Positions 7,366 to 16,631 are shown, counted from the first letter of the stretch. The stretch is DNA of 64,000 nt from Streptomyces acidiscabies (GCF_020010905.1 NZ_JAGJBY010000002.1:1612001-1676000), one strand, 5' to 3'. The notes: generated by a model not told the origin, from the letters alone. A program made the numbers and translations.

Positions 7366-8967
7366 ATGACCGACACCGACACCGACGACTCGTTCCACGT
7401 CTTCGACACCACCCTCCGAGACGGCGCCCAACGCGAGGGCATCAACCTCACCGTCGCTGACAAGCTGGCCATCGCCCGCCACCTGGACGACTTCGGCGTC
7501 GGCTTCATCGAGGGCGGCTGGCCGGGCGCGAACCCGAGGGACACGGAGTTCTTCGCCAGGGCGCAACAGGAGATCACGTTCCAGCACGCGCAACTGGTCG
7601 CCTTCGGTGCAACCCGCCGAGCCAACGCGAAGGCGTCCGAGGACCCCCAGGTCAAGGCCCTCCTGGACTCCGGCGCCCCGGTGATCACCCTGGTCGCGAA
7701 GTCCCACGACCGCCACGTGGAACTCGCCCTGCGCACGACCCTGGACGAGAACCTGGAGATGGTGCGGGACACGGTGTCCCACCTCAAGGCCCAGGGCCGC
7801 CGAGTCTTCGTGGACTGCGAACACTTCTTCGACGGCTACCGAGCGAACCCGGAGTACGCGAAGTCGGTGGTCCGCGCCGCGAGCGACGCCGGCGCCGACG
7901 TCGTCATCCTCTGCGACACCAACGGCGGCATGCTCCCCGCCCAGATCCAGGCCGTCGTCACGACGGTCCTCGCGGACACCGGCGCCCGCCTCGGCATCCA
8001 CGCCCAGGACGACACGGGCTGCGCGGTCGCCAACACCCTCGCGGCGGTGGACGCGGGAGCGACCCACGTCCAGTGCACGGCGAACGGCTACGGCGAGCGC
8101 GTGGGCAACGCGAACCTGTTCCCGGTCGTCGCCGCCCTGGAACTGAAGTACGGCAAGCAGGTCCTCCCCGAGGGCAAGCTCCGCGAGATGACCCGCATCT
8201 CCCACGCGATCGCCGAGGTCGTCAACCTCACCCCGTCCACGCACCAGCCGTACGTCGGCGTCTCCGCGTTCGCGCACAAGGCGGGCCTGCACGCGTCCGC
8301 GATCAAGGTCGACCCGGACCTGTACCAGCACACGGACCCGGCGCTGGTCGGCAACAGCATGCGCATGCTGGTCTCGGACATGGCGGGCCGCGCCTCGGTG
8401 GAGCTGAAGGGCAAGGAACTCGGCGTCGACCTGGGCGGCGACCGCGAGGTGGTCGGCCGGGTGGTGGCCCGCGTCAAGGAACGCGAACTCCAGGGCTACA
8501 CGTACGAAGCGGCCGACGCCAGCTTCGAACTCCTCCTGCGCGCCGAGGTCAAGGGCAGCCCGCTGCGCTACTTCGAGGTCGAGTCCTGGCGCGCGATCGT
8601 CGAGGACCGCCCCGACGGCAGCCACGCGAACGAGGCGACGGTCAAACTCTGGGCCAAGGGCGAACGCATCGTCGCCACGGCGGAGGGGAACGGCCCGGTC
8701 AACGCCCTGGACCGAGCCCTGCGGGTAGCCCTGGAGAAGATCTACCCCCAGCTCGCCAAGCTGGACCTGGTCGACTACAAGGTCCGCATCCTGGAGGGCG
8801 TCCACGGCACCCAGTCGACAACCCGCGTCCTCATCTCCACGACGGACGGCACCGGCGAATGGCAGACGGTAGGCGTGGCGGAGAACGTCATCGCCGCGTC
8901 CTGGCAGGCCCTGGAGGACGCGTACACATACGGCCTCCTGCGCGCGGCGGTCCCCCCGGCGGAGTAA
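7366..8967 (+). CDS. cimA: (R)-citramalate synthase
   Basis: LeuA-like acyltransferase of 533 residues that condenses pyruvate and acetyl-CoA to citramalate, the first step of the pyruvate route to 2-oxobutyrate and isoleucine. The DRE-TIM signature DTTLRDGAQREG is at residues 14-25, and the metal-binding HAQDDTGCAVAN and NGYGERVGNANL follow in the barrel. The last 130 residues form the C-terminal regulatory domain seen in CimA and isopropylmalate synthases. The spacing of the barrel motifs fits the CimA subfamily better than LeuA; a related 2-isopropylmalate synthase role is the alternative. GAGGAG at 7350-7355 serves the ATG. Confidence 0.9.
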   Translation: MTDTDTDDSFHVFDTTLRDGAQREGINLTVADKLAIARHLDDFGVGFIEGGWPGANPRDTEFFARAQQEITFQHAQLVAFGATRRANAKASEDPQVKALLDSGAPVITLVAKSHDRHVELALRTTLDENLEMVRDTVSHLKAQGRRVFVDCEHFFDGYRANPEYAKSVVRAASDAGADVVILCDTNGGMLPAQIQAVVTTVLADTGARLGIHAQDDTGCAVANTLAAVDAGATHVQCTANGYGERVGNANLFPVVAALELKYGKQVLPEGKLREMTRISHAIAEVVNLTPSTHQPYVGVSAFAHKAGLHASAIKVDPDLYQHTDPALVGNSMRMLVSDMAGRASVELKGKELGVDLGGDREVVGRVVARVKERELQGYTYEAADASFELLLRAEVKGSPLRYFEVESWRAIVEDRPDGSHANEATVKLWAKGERIVATAEGNGPVNALDRALRVALEKIYPQLAKLDLVDYKVRILEGVHGTQSTTRVLISTTDGTGEWQTVGVAENVIAASWQALEDAYTYGLLRAAVPPAE

Positions 8968-9123
8968 CTCCCAGGAGCTACGGCACACCCTTCGCCATCC
9001 GGCGTAACTCTCAGGGACTACGGCACACCCCGCGCTATCCGGCGTAACTCTCAGGAGCTACAGCTCCACCCCCACCACCCGGCGTAACCCCCACGAGCTA
9101 CGACCACGGCACCACCCCCGCCA
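8964..9123. repeat. Four-copy 40-bp tandem repeat after cimA
   Basis: Units start at 8964, 9004, 9044 and 9084, an exact 40-bp period, each opening with GTAAC[TC]C and containing GAGCTAC or GGACTAC. The first two units are the most alike; the third and fourth diverge in their 3' halves. The first unit overlaps the cimA stop codon TAA. The period is not a multiple of three, so it is not a coding repeat. Confidence 0.8.
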
Positions 9124-9245
9124 CCCCGTGGACACACCCGGCACACCCCCGCCGGGCCGCCGGAATCCCGCAGCGGACGACACCGCTCCCACCCCGTCGA
9201 CCTACCGAAATGCCGGCCCAGGGAACACGCCGTAGCGTCGGTCGT

Positions 9246-10574
9246 ATGAAGGTCAAAGGCGCCATCCTGCTGGGGCTGGCCCTGGCGGTGCTGATCATCC
9301 TCCCGGCGACCGCCCCGCCCGCCCGCACGGCGACGACGGCCACGAGCCTGACGACGATCGCGACGGCCCTCAGACAGAGCCCGGTGTACGTGGACCCGGC
9401 GGCCCGCGACCAGCTCTCCGACCAGGACGAACGCGCCCTGGCGGACCGGATCGAGAACGCGGACAAGCCCCTGTTCATCGCGGTGCTCCCGGCCGACTAC
9501 CCGACCGCGTCCCTGTTCCAGAACCTCCGCACGGCCACCGGGATCACGGGTCTGTACGCGATCCGCCTGGGCACGAGGTTCGACGCCAAGGCGGACTCCC
9601 GGGTCCTGCCGGGAACGGCGGTCGCCAACCTCGTACAGAGCGTGCGCGCGACGACCACGACCGGCACCCAGCTCACCGACTTCACGACCCGCGCCCTCAC
9701 GAACATGACCGGCAAGGCCCCCGCGACCTGGGGTTCCTCGAAGGACAACGGCGTCTCGACGACCGCGCTGGTCACGGCGGGCGGCGTCCTCGCGGCGGCC
9801 GGCGCGGGCGCGTACGTCCTCGTACGCCGCACCAGGCGCCGCAAGGCGGAGGAGCAGCGAGCCGCCCTGGACCGCCTGCGCGTCGTCGTGGACGAGGACA
9901 TCACGGCCTTCGGCGAGGAACTCGACCGCCTCGACTTCCACCCGGCGGAGCAGGGCGCGGACGACGCGATGCGCGCCGACTACGAACGCGCGCTGGACGC
10001 GTACGACACGGCGAAGTCGGCGATGGCGGCGGCGACGCGACCGGACGACGTCCGGGGCGTCACCCAGGCCCTGGAGGACGGCCGCTTCTCGCTGGCACAG
10101 CTCGCCGCCCGCAGGGAGGGCCGCCCCCTCCCGGAACGCCGCCCGCCGTGCTTCTTCGACCCCCGCCACGGCCCGTCCGTCGCCGACGCGACCTGGACTC
10201 CACGGGGCGGCAGCCCTCGCGAGGTCCCGGTCTGCGCGGCCGACCGAACCCGCCTGGCGGACGGCCGCGACCCGGTGATCCGCGAGGTGGACAGCGACTA
10301 CGGCCGCCGCCCGTACTGGGAGGCGGGCCCGGCGTACGGCCCCTGGGCGGGCGGCTACTTCGGCGGCGGCCTGCTCCCGGGCCTGCTGGTCGGCACGATG
10401 CTGGGCAGCCTGATGACGACCCCGTCGTACGCGTCGGACTTCGGCGGCCCGGGCCAACAGGGGTACGAGGGCGGCGACTTGTCCGGCGCGGACTTCAACC
10501 CCGGTGACTTCGGGGGCGGGTTCGGGGACGGCGGCGGCGACTTCGGCGGCGGGGGAGGGGACTTCGGCGGCTGA
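9246..10574 (+). CDS. Exported membrane-anchored protein with glycine-rich tail
   Basis: A 442-residue protein I do not recognise. It has a signal peptide or N-terminal anchor (MKVKGAILLGLALAVLIILP), an extracytoplasmic alpha/beta region up to about residue 165, a transmembrane segment at about 175-193 (ALVTAGGVLAAAGAGAYVLV) followed by RRTRRRKAEE as a stop-transfer, then a cytoplasmic helical domain and a tail of about 75 residues rich in Gly, Asp and Phe (repeats such as GGGDFGGG). The N-terminal part (ALADRIENADKPLFIAVLP) recalls TPM-domain proteins, weakly. TAGCGT at 9233-9238 close to the ATG suggests a leaderless mRNA. Confidence 0.75.
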   Translation: MKVKGAILLGLALAVLIILPATAPPARTATTATSLTTIATALRQSPVYVDPAARDQLSDQDERALADRIENADKPLFIAVLPADYPTASLFQNLRTATGITGLYAIRLGTRFDAKADSRVLPGTAVANLVQSVRATTTTGTQLTDFTTRALTNMTGKAPATWGSSKDNGVSTTALVTAGGVLAAAGAGAYVLVRRTRRRKAEEQRAALDRLRVVVDEDITAFGEELDRLDFHPAEQGADDAMRADYERALDAYDTAKSAMAAATRPDDVRGVTQALEDGRFSLAQLAARREGRPLPERRPPCFFDPRHGPSVADATWTPRGGSPREVPVCAADRTRLADGRDPVIREVDSDYGRRPYWEAGPAYGPWAGGYFGGGLLPGLLVGTMLGSLMTTPSYASDFGGPGQQGYEGGDLSGADFNPGDFGGGFGDGGGDFGGGGGDFGG

Positions 10575-10603
10575 CGGCGGTTTCCGGCGTCGGCCTCAAC
10601 GGG

Positions 10604-10638
10604 ACGGACCCGGCGCCGAGTTGCGGCACCGGGTCCGT
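10604..10638. terminator. Bidirectional hairpin between convergent genes
   Basis: A perfect 10-bp inverted repeat (ACGGACCCGG at 10604-10613, its complement at 10629-10638) lies between the ends of the glycine-rich protein gene and the trypsin gene and can serve both. Confidence 0.65.
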
Positions 10639-10659
10639 ACGACGATGGCGGGGCGGACG

Positions 10660-11448
10660 TCAGAGCGTCCGGGCCGCTGCCGCGATCGCGGAGGCGAAGG
10701 TCGAGACCTCGCTGTAGACGCCGGGCGCGTTCGGCTGGGCGCAGCCGTCGCCCCAGCTGACGATGCCGACCTGGATCCAGGCGTTGTTGGCGTCGCGGCG
10801 GAACATGGGGCCACCGGAGTCGCCCTGGCAGGTGTCGACACCGCCCGAGGCGTACCCGGCGCAGATCTCGTCACCCGGGACGAGGCCGCTGTAGAGACCG
10901 CCGTACGCGCGGCAGGTCGCGTCGGAGATGAACGGCACGGTGGCCTTCAGCATGTAGCGCTGCTGCGCACCGCCCTCGACGGCCGCACCCCACCCGGCGA
11001 CGGTGAACGTGCCCGTGTTGAAGGTCGTGTTGGTGGCGATCGGCAGCGTCGCGAGGCCGGTGATCGGGGACGCGAGCTTGATCAGCGCCCAGTCCTTGCC
11101 GGTGCCGTTGTAGCCGGGCGCGCGGTAGACGTACGTCGAACGGACCTGCTGGCGGCCGGTGGTGGACTGGAGGTCCACGACACCCGCGGTCGCCGTGATG
11201 CTCGTGTTCGCGCCGGTGCCGTTCACGCAGTGCGCGGCGGTCAGCACGATCTGGGACGTGTACAGGGCGCCGCCGCAGCCCATGGAGAGGCGGACCATGA
11301 ACGGGAACTCGCCCTGCGCGGCACGGGTTCCACCGACGACCGGCGCGGGGGCGGCGGTGGCCGTGGAGAGGGGCTGGAGGCTGACGACCGCGAGGGTGAC
11401 GGCTGCGGCGGCCATACATCTCTTCGCGAGCGTGAGGAGCTTCTTCAC
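10660..11448 (-). CDS. Secreted trypsin-like serine protease
   Basis: S1-family endopeptidase precursor of 262 residues. A signal peptide (residues 1-32, VKKLLTLAKRCMAAAAVTLA then an AXA-type site) is followed by a short propeptide and the mature N-terminus VVGGTRAAQGEFPFMVRLS. The triad is visible: His in LTAAHC, Asp in KDWALIKL, and Ser in CQGDSGGP, with the primary-specificity Asp in GGVDTCQGDSGGP, which points to cleavage after Arg/Lys like the Streptomyces griseus trypsin. The GTG at 11446-11448 is chosen because it opens directly with the signal peptide; GGAAGG lies upstream. Confidence 0.92.
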   Translation of the reverse strand: MKKLLTLAKRCMAAAAVTLAVVSLQPLSTATAAPAPVVGGTRAAQGEFPFMVRLSMGCGGALYTSQIVLTAAHCVNGTGANTSITATAGVVDLQSTTGRQQVRSTYVYRAPGYNGTGKDWALIKLASPITGLATLPIATNTTFNTGTFTVAGWGAAVEGGAQQRYMLKATVPFISDATCRAYGGLYSGLVPGDEICAGYASGGVDTCQGDSGGPMFRRDANNAWIQVGIVSWGDGCAQPNAPGVYSEVSTFASAIAAAARTL

Positions 11449-11673
11449 CGTTGTTGTTGCCTTCCGTGAGGGGGGTAACGGAGCTGGACGGACCTGCAAC
11501 GGGTACCGATTCTGACGTGCCCATGCCAAATTGAGATGCCATGGGGAGTTCAACGGTTCGTCATGGGCGAGTCAGGATCTTCGGAGGATTATGAGAAGGC
11601 GGTAAAGGGTTGTGCAAGGGGTGGGTTCAGGCCGGGTGGGGGAGTGATTCCGGCCAGAGGGTGTCGGTGGGGG

Positions 11674-13087
11674 TCATGAACCGCCCGCCAACTTCCGTAC
11701 TTCGGCGGCCCGTTCGGACAGGCCGCACCGCTCGTAGGCGTCGACGGCTGCACGGAACGCGAGCCGGGCCTCGCCCTTGCGCCGCACTTTGCGCAGGGAG
11801 AAGCCGAGGTTGTAGCTGGCGTCACCGACGAAGCCCCACTCCTCGAACTTCGTGCCGAGCTCGATCGCGAAGCGGGCGGCGTCGATGGCCTCGTGGTACC
11901 GCTTGAGGTTGGTCAGGGAGGCACTGAGTCCCAACCAGGCGACGCCCGCCTGGTGTTCGTCGCCGAGCAGCCTGCTCCACTCAAGGGACCGGGTGAATGC
12001 CTGGACCGCCTCGACGCGTCGCCCCGACTCCCGGAGGATCAGCCCGATGAGCCCCCACGAACCCGCCTGGCCACGCCAGTCGTTGAACTCACCGCTGACC
12101 CGCAGGGAGCGGACGGCATGAGGCAACGCCTGGTCGAACTGCCCCGAACGCCGCAGATACTCGGCCAGGTTGTACAGCGGCTCCGCCAACTGGTGCCGCA
12201 TACCCAGCTCTTCGAACTCGGCGACGGCCAAGGAGAGTGTCTCGCACGCCTCTGCGAGCCGCCCGCAGTCACCGAGGGTCGCGGCGAGCTGAGCCCGCGC
12301 GAGGGCGGCGCACGGCGGGTCGTCCAGCGCGAGGGCGTTCGCCAGCGCCTGCTCGCGCGCGTCGAGCGCTTCGTCGAGCCGCCCGAGCCGCTGCAGCGCC
12401 GTCGCGATGCCGCTCCACGCGTAGTACCGCCCTTCCAGGTCGCCGACCTGGTCGCACAGCTCCAGTCTCTCCCGGCATGAGTCGAGCCCCTCCTCGAACC
12501 TGCGCAGGTGGATCAGCGCAGCGCTGAGGGCGCTGAGCGCGACCGTCTCGCCGTGACCGGCGTCGAGGCGGCGAGCAGTGTCGCGGGCGATCGTCGCCAC
12601 GTCGAGCATGTCGTCGAAGGCGTGCCGGTTGCGCAGGTGAGGGACGAGCGCGAGAGCTGTCTGCAGCGAGAGTACGGCCATCTGACGATCCTCGGGCCCG
12701 CACCACCGCACAGCGTTCAGCATCCCGAGCCGCTCGGTCTCGAACCAGCTCAGCGCCTCCTCGGGCCCGCCAGCGAACAGCTTCTGCGGCTGATCCGGCT
12801 TCGTGATCACCTCGTAGGCCACCGCCAGCCGGACGCAATACATAACCTGAAGCTGCATCCGAGCCCGCCCCGCCTCCTCCTCCGTAACCAGAGCCCCCGC
12901 ATACGCCCGCACAAGGTCATGCATCTGCCACCCCCTACCACCCGGCAATGCACTAATCAGTGACGCAGCCACCAACTCATCCGCAGCCACCCGCCACTCC
13001 CCAGCCCCCACCCCACCCATCATCTGCCCCGAAACGGAATCGAAGTACTTCCCCGGCGCCACCCCCAACCCCCGAAAAACCCGAGCC
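11674..13087 (-). pseudogene. 3' part of an IS-interrupted NB-ARC/TPR gene
   Basis: This is the C-terminal part (about 470 residues) of a STAND-type regulator gene whose 5' part lies at 14465-15306. It encodes a run of tetratricopeptide repeats, for example DARRFEEGLDSCRERLELCDQ-like helices, through the C-terminus KLAGGS. The reading frame is intact: excising the IS and one 9-bp target copy joins ...YRRLGEET to ARVFRGLG... with no shift, giving an ancestral gene of 2,256 nt (751 residues). An apparent TTG start at 13110 lies inside the IS end and is unlikely to be functional. Gene product as a whole is presumably lost. Confidence 0.88.
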
Positions 13088-13096
13088 GTTTCCTCC
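13088..13096. repeat. Left 9-bp target-site duplication of the IS
   Basis: GTTTCCTCC abuts the left end of the IS and is repeated exactly at 14465-14473 next to the right end. Nine base pairs fits the 8-10 bp duplications of ISAs1-family elements. Confidence 0.88.
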
Positions 13097-13106
13097 CAGG
13101 GCTCGA

Positions 13107-14336
13107 TCAAGTTCCGTGAGTGTCCGGGGTGTTGGTGATGCCCAGGATGGCGAGTGCTCGTTCGGGTTCGTGGCGGATGGCGCGGGTGGTCTTGGCGATG
13201 TTGTCGGCTCCGAGGATCTTCAGGGTGCCGATGGCGAGGTTGCGGATGGTGGCCATGGCGCGGGGCGTGGTGCCGGCGTGAATGGTCGAGGCGTCCTCGG
13301 CGAACGTGACGTCTCGGATGTAGTGGGAGGAATTTTCGATTCCCCAGTGCCCGCGAATGGCGGTGGCGAGGTCGGCGGGGCGGGTTTGGTGGGCGGCGAG
13401 GCTGGTGACCGCGTAGACGTTCTCGCGGGTTTCGGGCCGACCGGTGGGCTTGCGGCGGCGGTGGACCCGGATGGCGAGGTGAGCGTGGGGGAAAGCGATG
13501 CCGCCGAGGTTGTCGGCGATGGCGCAGGTCTTGATCGAGCGGGACTCGCGGCGGCCGTGGGCGGTGGCGGAGGTGGTGTGCTGGACCTTGATCGACGTCC
13601 AGGGCAGAGCGGCGAGCTGGGCGTAGGCAGTGGGCTGGTTGGTCTTGATGACGGCGATGTAGTGGGCCTTCTTCGTCTCGGCCAGCCAGGTGATGTTGGC
13701 CTTCACTGAGTGGAGGGCATCGAAGGTGACGACGGTGCCGGCGAGGTCGAGTGGCGCCAGCAGGGGCTTGAAGTGGCGCACTTCGTTGGTCTTCGCACCG
13801 ACCTCGACCTGGGCAATCGTGGCGACGCGGTCGTGGGTGACCGCCGAGAGCAGGTGACGGCGCGGCGCGGCCAGGCGGGCTGAGCCCCTGAGGGCCTTGC
13901 CGTCCACGGCGATGACCTGCCGCGATCGGGCCTCGGGCACTTCCGCGGACGCGGTGATGCGGTGCCGGTCGGCCAGGTAGGCGCCCACAGCCTGGTCCAG
14001 GGCGTCGCCGTCAAGTGCCGAAAGAACGCGTCCGAGAGTGACCGGCCTGGGGCTGCGCCGCCAGCCGAGCAGGTGACGGCGTACCCCGAGGGATGCCAGC
14101 AGCGAGTTCGTGGCCCGCTCGCCGAACTCGGCGAGCTCGTCGATGCTCTTCGCTCCGCAGACGGCCGCGCAGGCACACACCAGCAAGATCGCCGTCAGCG
14201 AGTACCACCGGCCCCGGCGCGAGCGCGGATCCGGAACCGATTCGAGGTAGGGACGCAGGTCAGCGATCCGGTCCGCATCCAGCGGACCCAGCTTCTCCAG
14301 CACGGCAGGGATAGGGGAAGATGCAACAGCAGGCAC
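13107..14336 (-). CDS. ISAs1-family transposase
   Basis: DDE transposase of 409 residues. An N-terminal H-repeat-type domain (RGRWYSLTAILLVCACAAVCGA, residues about 40-62) precedes the catalytic core: first Asp in QVIAVDGKALRGSA, second Asp in VVTFDALHSVKAN, Glu in HWGIENSSHYIRDVTFAED. Length and motifs match the ISAs1/H-repeat family. It begins with GTG at 14334-14336 and its stop lies 10 nt inside the element's left end. The start lies in one arm of a long inverted repeat. No frameshift or premature stop is seen, so the enzyme is probably active. Confidence 0.93.
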   Translation of the reverse strand: MPAVASSPIPAVLEKLGPLDADRIADLRPYLESVPDPRSRRGRWYSLTAILLVCACAAVCGAKSIDELAEFGERATNSLLASLGVRRHLLGWRRSPRPVTLGRVLSALDGDALDQAVGAYLADRHRITASAEVPEARSRQVIAVDGKALRGSARLAAPRRHLLSAVTHDRVATIAQVEVGAKTNEVRHFKPLLAPLDLAGTVVTFDALHSVKANITWLAETKKAHYIAVIKTNQPTAYAQLAALPWTSIKVQHTTSATAHGRRESRSIKTCAIADNLGGIAFPHAHLAIRVHRRRKPTGRPETRENVYAVTSLAAHQTRPADLATAIRGHWGIENSSHYIRDVTFAEDASTIHAGTTPRAMATIRNLAIGTLKILGADNIAKTTRAIRHEPERALAILGITNTPDTHGT

Positions 14337-14397
14337 GGGACGTCCTCGTGATCATCTGGCTTCGACACCACAATGATCACGAACCCCCGTGCCTGCT
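14328..14397 (-). promoter_or_regulatory. Inverted repeat covering the transposase start
   Basis: AGCAGGCACGGG (14328-14339) is perfectly complementary to CCCGTGCCTGCT (14386-14397), and an inner stem GTGATCAT (14348-14355) pairs with ATGATCAC (14373-14380). In a transcript entering from the disrupted host gene this would fold and bury the GTG start at 14334-14336, as known for other IS elements that block translation from read-through RNA. Function is inferred. Confidence 0.6.
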
Positions 14398-14464
14398 CTG
14401 CTGTCCGCCCCTACCGGCCTGATCGCCAACCCTCCACGCAATCACGGAACTTGACGGAGCCCTG

Positions 14465-14473
14465 GTTTCCTCC
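14465..14473. repeat. Right 9-bp target-site duplication of the IS
   Basis: GTTTCCTCC, identical to 13088-13096, directly abuts the right inverted repeat. Confidence 0.88.
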
Positions 14474-15306
14474 CCCAACCTCCGATACATCGCATCAAGA
14501 ACCGGCCGCAACACCAGCGACTTCCCGTACTGATCCACCCCATCAGCCGCCAACAACCCCACCCGATCCCCCTCCAACTCAGCCACCAACTCCCGCACCC
14601 CCAACCCCCGCCGCCTCCGCAACAACGCAGCGACAATCACCAACGCCAACGGCAACCCCCCACACACCTCCACCAACTCCCGTACCCCGTCCCCAAGTCG
14701 AGGATCACCAGGCAACGCCCGCTCGATCAACTCCCGTCCCGTATCCCCCGACAACGCCTCCACCTCGACAGACCGCACAGGAAACGACCCCAGCACATCC
14801 CGGGACGTCACCAACACCCGATGCCCAACCCCCTCCCCGGGCAGCAACGGCACCACCTGCTCACCCCCACCCGCATTGTCGAGAACCACCAACATCGCTT
14901 CCCGGGAAGCCAGTTCGCTCCGATACCGACCGACCTCCCCTTCCCGCACCCCCATCGCCCACAACAACGACGACACAGCCTGCTCCGCACTCACCGGAAC
15001 CTCGCCGTCCCCCCGCAGATCGACGAACAGCACACCCCCGGGAAACATCCCCCGCTCCCGGGCCACATGCGCCACGGCGACAGCCAGCGCGGTCTTCCCC
15101 ACCCCCGCCAACCCGGACACGGAGACGACCCGCTCGACCTCCAACGCCCCCAGCACAGCGGCGACTTCAGCCTCCCGCCCGGTGAACCCCGCAGGCGCGC
15201 CCGGCAGCATCGACACCGCCCCCGCCGACGCACCACCCCCCTCGACCTTCCCGTACACAGGCCCGTAGAAAGTCCCGCCCCGAAAGTCGATGTGATCCCC
15301 GTTCAT
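14465..15306 (-). pseudogene. 5' part of an IS-interrupted NB-ARC/TPR gene
   Basis: N-terminal part (about 280 residues) of a STAND NTPase. It opens MNGDHIDFRGGTFYGPVYGK, a short N-terminal motif common on Streptomyces NB-ARC proteins, then FTGREAEV, Walker A GLAGVGKTALA (about residue 65), Walker B MLVVLDNA (about 145), RVLVTSRD and the GLPLAL motif. Sensor and helical parts continue into MYRRLGEET, where the IS cuts in. The frame reads on into the IS and stops at 14377, giving a truncated 309-residue product without TPRs. STAND proteins use ATP-driven oligomerisation; the ligand is unknown. Confidence 0.88.
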
Positions 15307-15401
15307 GCCCTCATAGTGCCCCTAATTCGCTTGACCCCGCCGCCCCCCGGCACGGCACAGTGACGCGACACCACAAACCCTCCGGGAAGGCGCCGCATCC
15401 C

Positions 15402-16607
15402 ATGCACATCCGCCCCACCACGGACGAGGACCGCGACCTCTTCGTCACCACCCTGCTCACCGCGTTCGGCCTGACCCCCGACACCCCGGCGGAGGACGGC
15501 GGGGGAGTCTGGTGGGCGGCGGCGGAGATGGACCGCAACCTGCTCGCGGAGACCGAGGACGGCACGCCGGTCGGCACGGCAGGCTCGTACACCTTCGAAC
15601 TCACCCTCCCCGGCGAGCAGTTGATCTCCGCCCCCGGTGTCACAGCGGTCGGTGTCCTCCCCACGCACCGCCGCAGGGGCGCCCTCACGGCGATGATGCG
15701 CCACCAGCTCAACGACTTCCGTGCCCAGGGCGAGTCCCTGGCCGTCCTCCTCGCCTCGGAGGCGCTGATCTACCGCCGGTTCGGCTACGGCCCGGCGACG
15801 TACACCCAGCGCCTCACGGTCCCGCACCACAGGGCGGCCCTCATAGAGACGCCGGAGACCCCCGGCACGGTCGAGGTCCTGCACCGCGAGGCCGCCGTGG
15901 AGATCATGGAACAGGTCTACGACACCTACCGCCGCACCCAGCCCGGCGCCCTCTCCCGCCCCCACCGCTGGTGGGAGAAGCGCGCGGGCCAGCCCCCGAT
16001 CGCCCCGGCCCACCGCTACATCGCCGTACACCGCGACGCGAACGGCGTCCCGGACGGGTACGCGAGCTACTCGAAGGACGGCTCCACGCTGACCGTCGAC
16101 GAGACGATCGCCGGGGACGACGCGGTCTTCACGGCGCTCGCCAGGTACGTACTCGAACACGACCTCACCGAGAAGACCGTGTTCAAGCAGTTCCCGCCGG
16201 AACACCCCCTGCGCTGGCAGTTCGTGGACCTCCGGGGCCCCGAACTCGGCGGCCACATGGACTGGTTGTGGGTCCGCCTCCTGGACATCCCGCGCGCCCT
16301 GGCCGCCCGGAGCTGGTTCACGGACGGCGAGTTGGTCCTCGACGTCGAGGACCGGTTCCTAGGAGAAGGGGAGCACGGCCGCTATCTGCTGACCGTCACC
16401 GACGGCAAGGCGGAGTGCGTACGCACCGACCGGGAGCCCGATCTCTCCCTGGACGTCAGCGACTTGGGCTCGATCTACCTGGGCGGCACCACGCCGACGA
16501 CGCTGGCAAGGGCGGGCCGCATCCACGCCCACCACCCGGACGCGGCCTCACGAGCCGACGCCCTGTTCCGCGCCGAACGCCCCCCGCACTGCCTGCACTG
16601 GTTCTAA
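15402..16607 (+). CDS. Eis-like GNAT N-acetyltransferase
   Basis: A 401-residue acetyltransferase of the Eis (enhanced intracellular survival) type: an N-terminal GNAT domain (residues 1-150, with acetyl-CoA loop VLPTHRRRGALTAMMRHQL near residue 90), a second degenerate GNAT domain, and a C-terminal SCP2-like domain ending with carboxylate HCLHWF, the buried C-terminus used as general base in Eis enzymes. Family members acetylate amines such as aminoglycosides or protein lysines; the substrate here is unknown. The ATG at 15402 follows GGGAAGG at 15384-15390; an in-frame GTG at 15360 is the alternative. Confidence 0.9.
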   Translation: MHIRPTTDEDRDLFVTTLLTAFGLTPDTPAEDGGGVWWAAAEMDRNLLAETEDGTPVGTAGSYTFELTLPGEQLISAPGVTAVGVLPTHRRRGALTAMMRHQLNDFRAQGESLAVLLASEALIYRRFGYGPATYTQRLTVPHHRAALIETPETPGTVEVLHREAAVEIMEQVYDTYRRTQPGALSRPHRWWEKRAGQPPIAPAHRYIAVHRDANGVPDGYASYSKDGSTLTVDETIAGDDAVFTALARYVLEHDLTEKTVFKQFPPEHPLRWQFVDLRGPELGGHMDWLWVRLLDIPRALAARSWFTDGELVLDVEDRFLGEGEHGRYLLTVTDGKAECVRTDREPDLSLDVSDLGSIYLGGTTPTTLARAGRIHAHHPDAASRADALFRAERPPHCLHWF

Positions 16608-16631
16608 CCCCCCCTTCTAACTCCCCTTGTC

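Larger units (their letters stand above)
13097..14464 (-). mobile_element. Complete ISAs1-family insertion sequence
   Basis: A 1,368-bp element bounded by 26-bp imperfect inverted repeats that start CAGGGCTC and share TCAAGTTCCGTGA (three mismatches), flanked by a 9-bp direct duplication. It carries one transposase gene reading leftward. Intact ends, intact transposase and identical target copies all point to recent insertion. Confidence 0.92.

Noticed and set aside
8964..9123. CRISPR-like array
   Set aside because: The units are direct tandem copies without unique spacers, they decay from first to last, and no cas genes are in the window.
13087..13110. Functional restart of the TPR half from a TTG inside the IS end
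   Set aside because: The TTG has no ribosome-binding site and is only in frame because the IS end happens to be open; the 5' part shows the true gene start.
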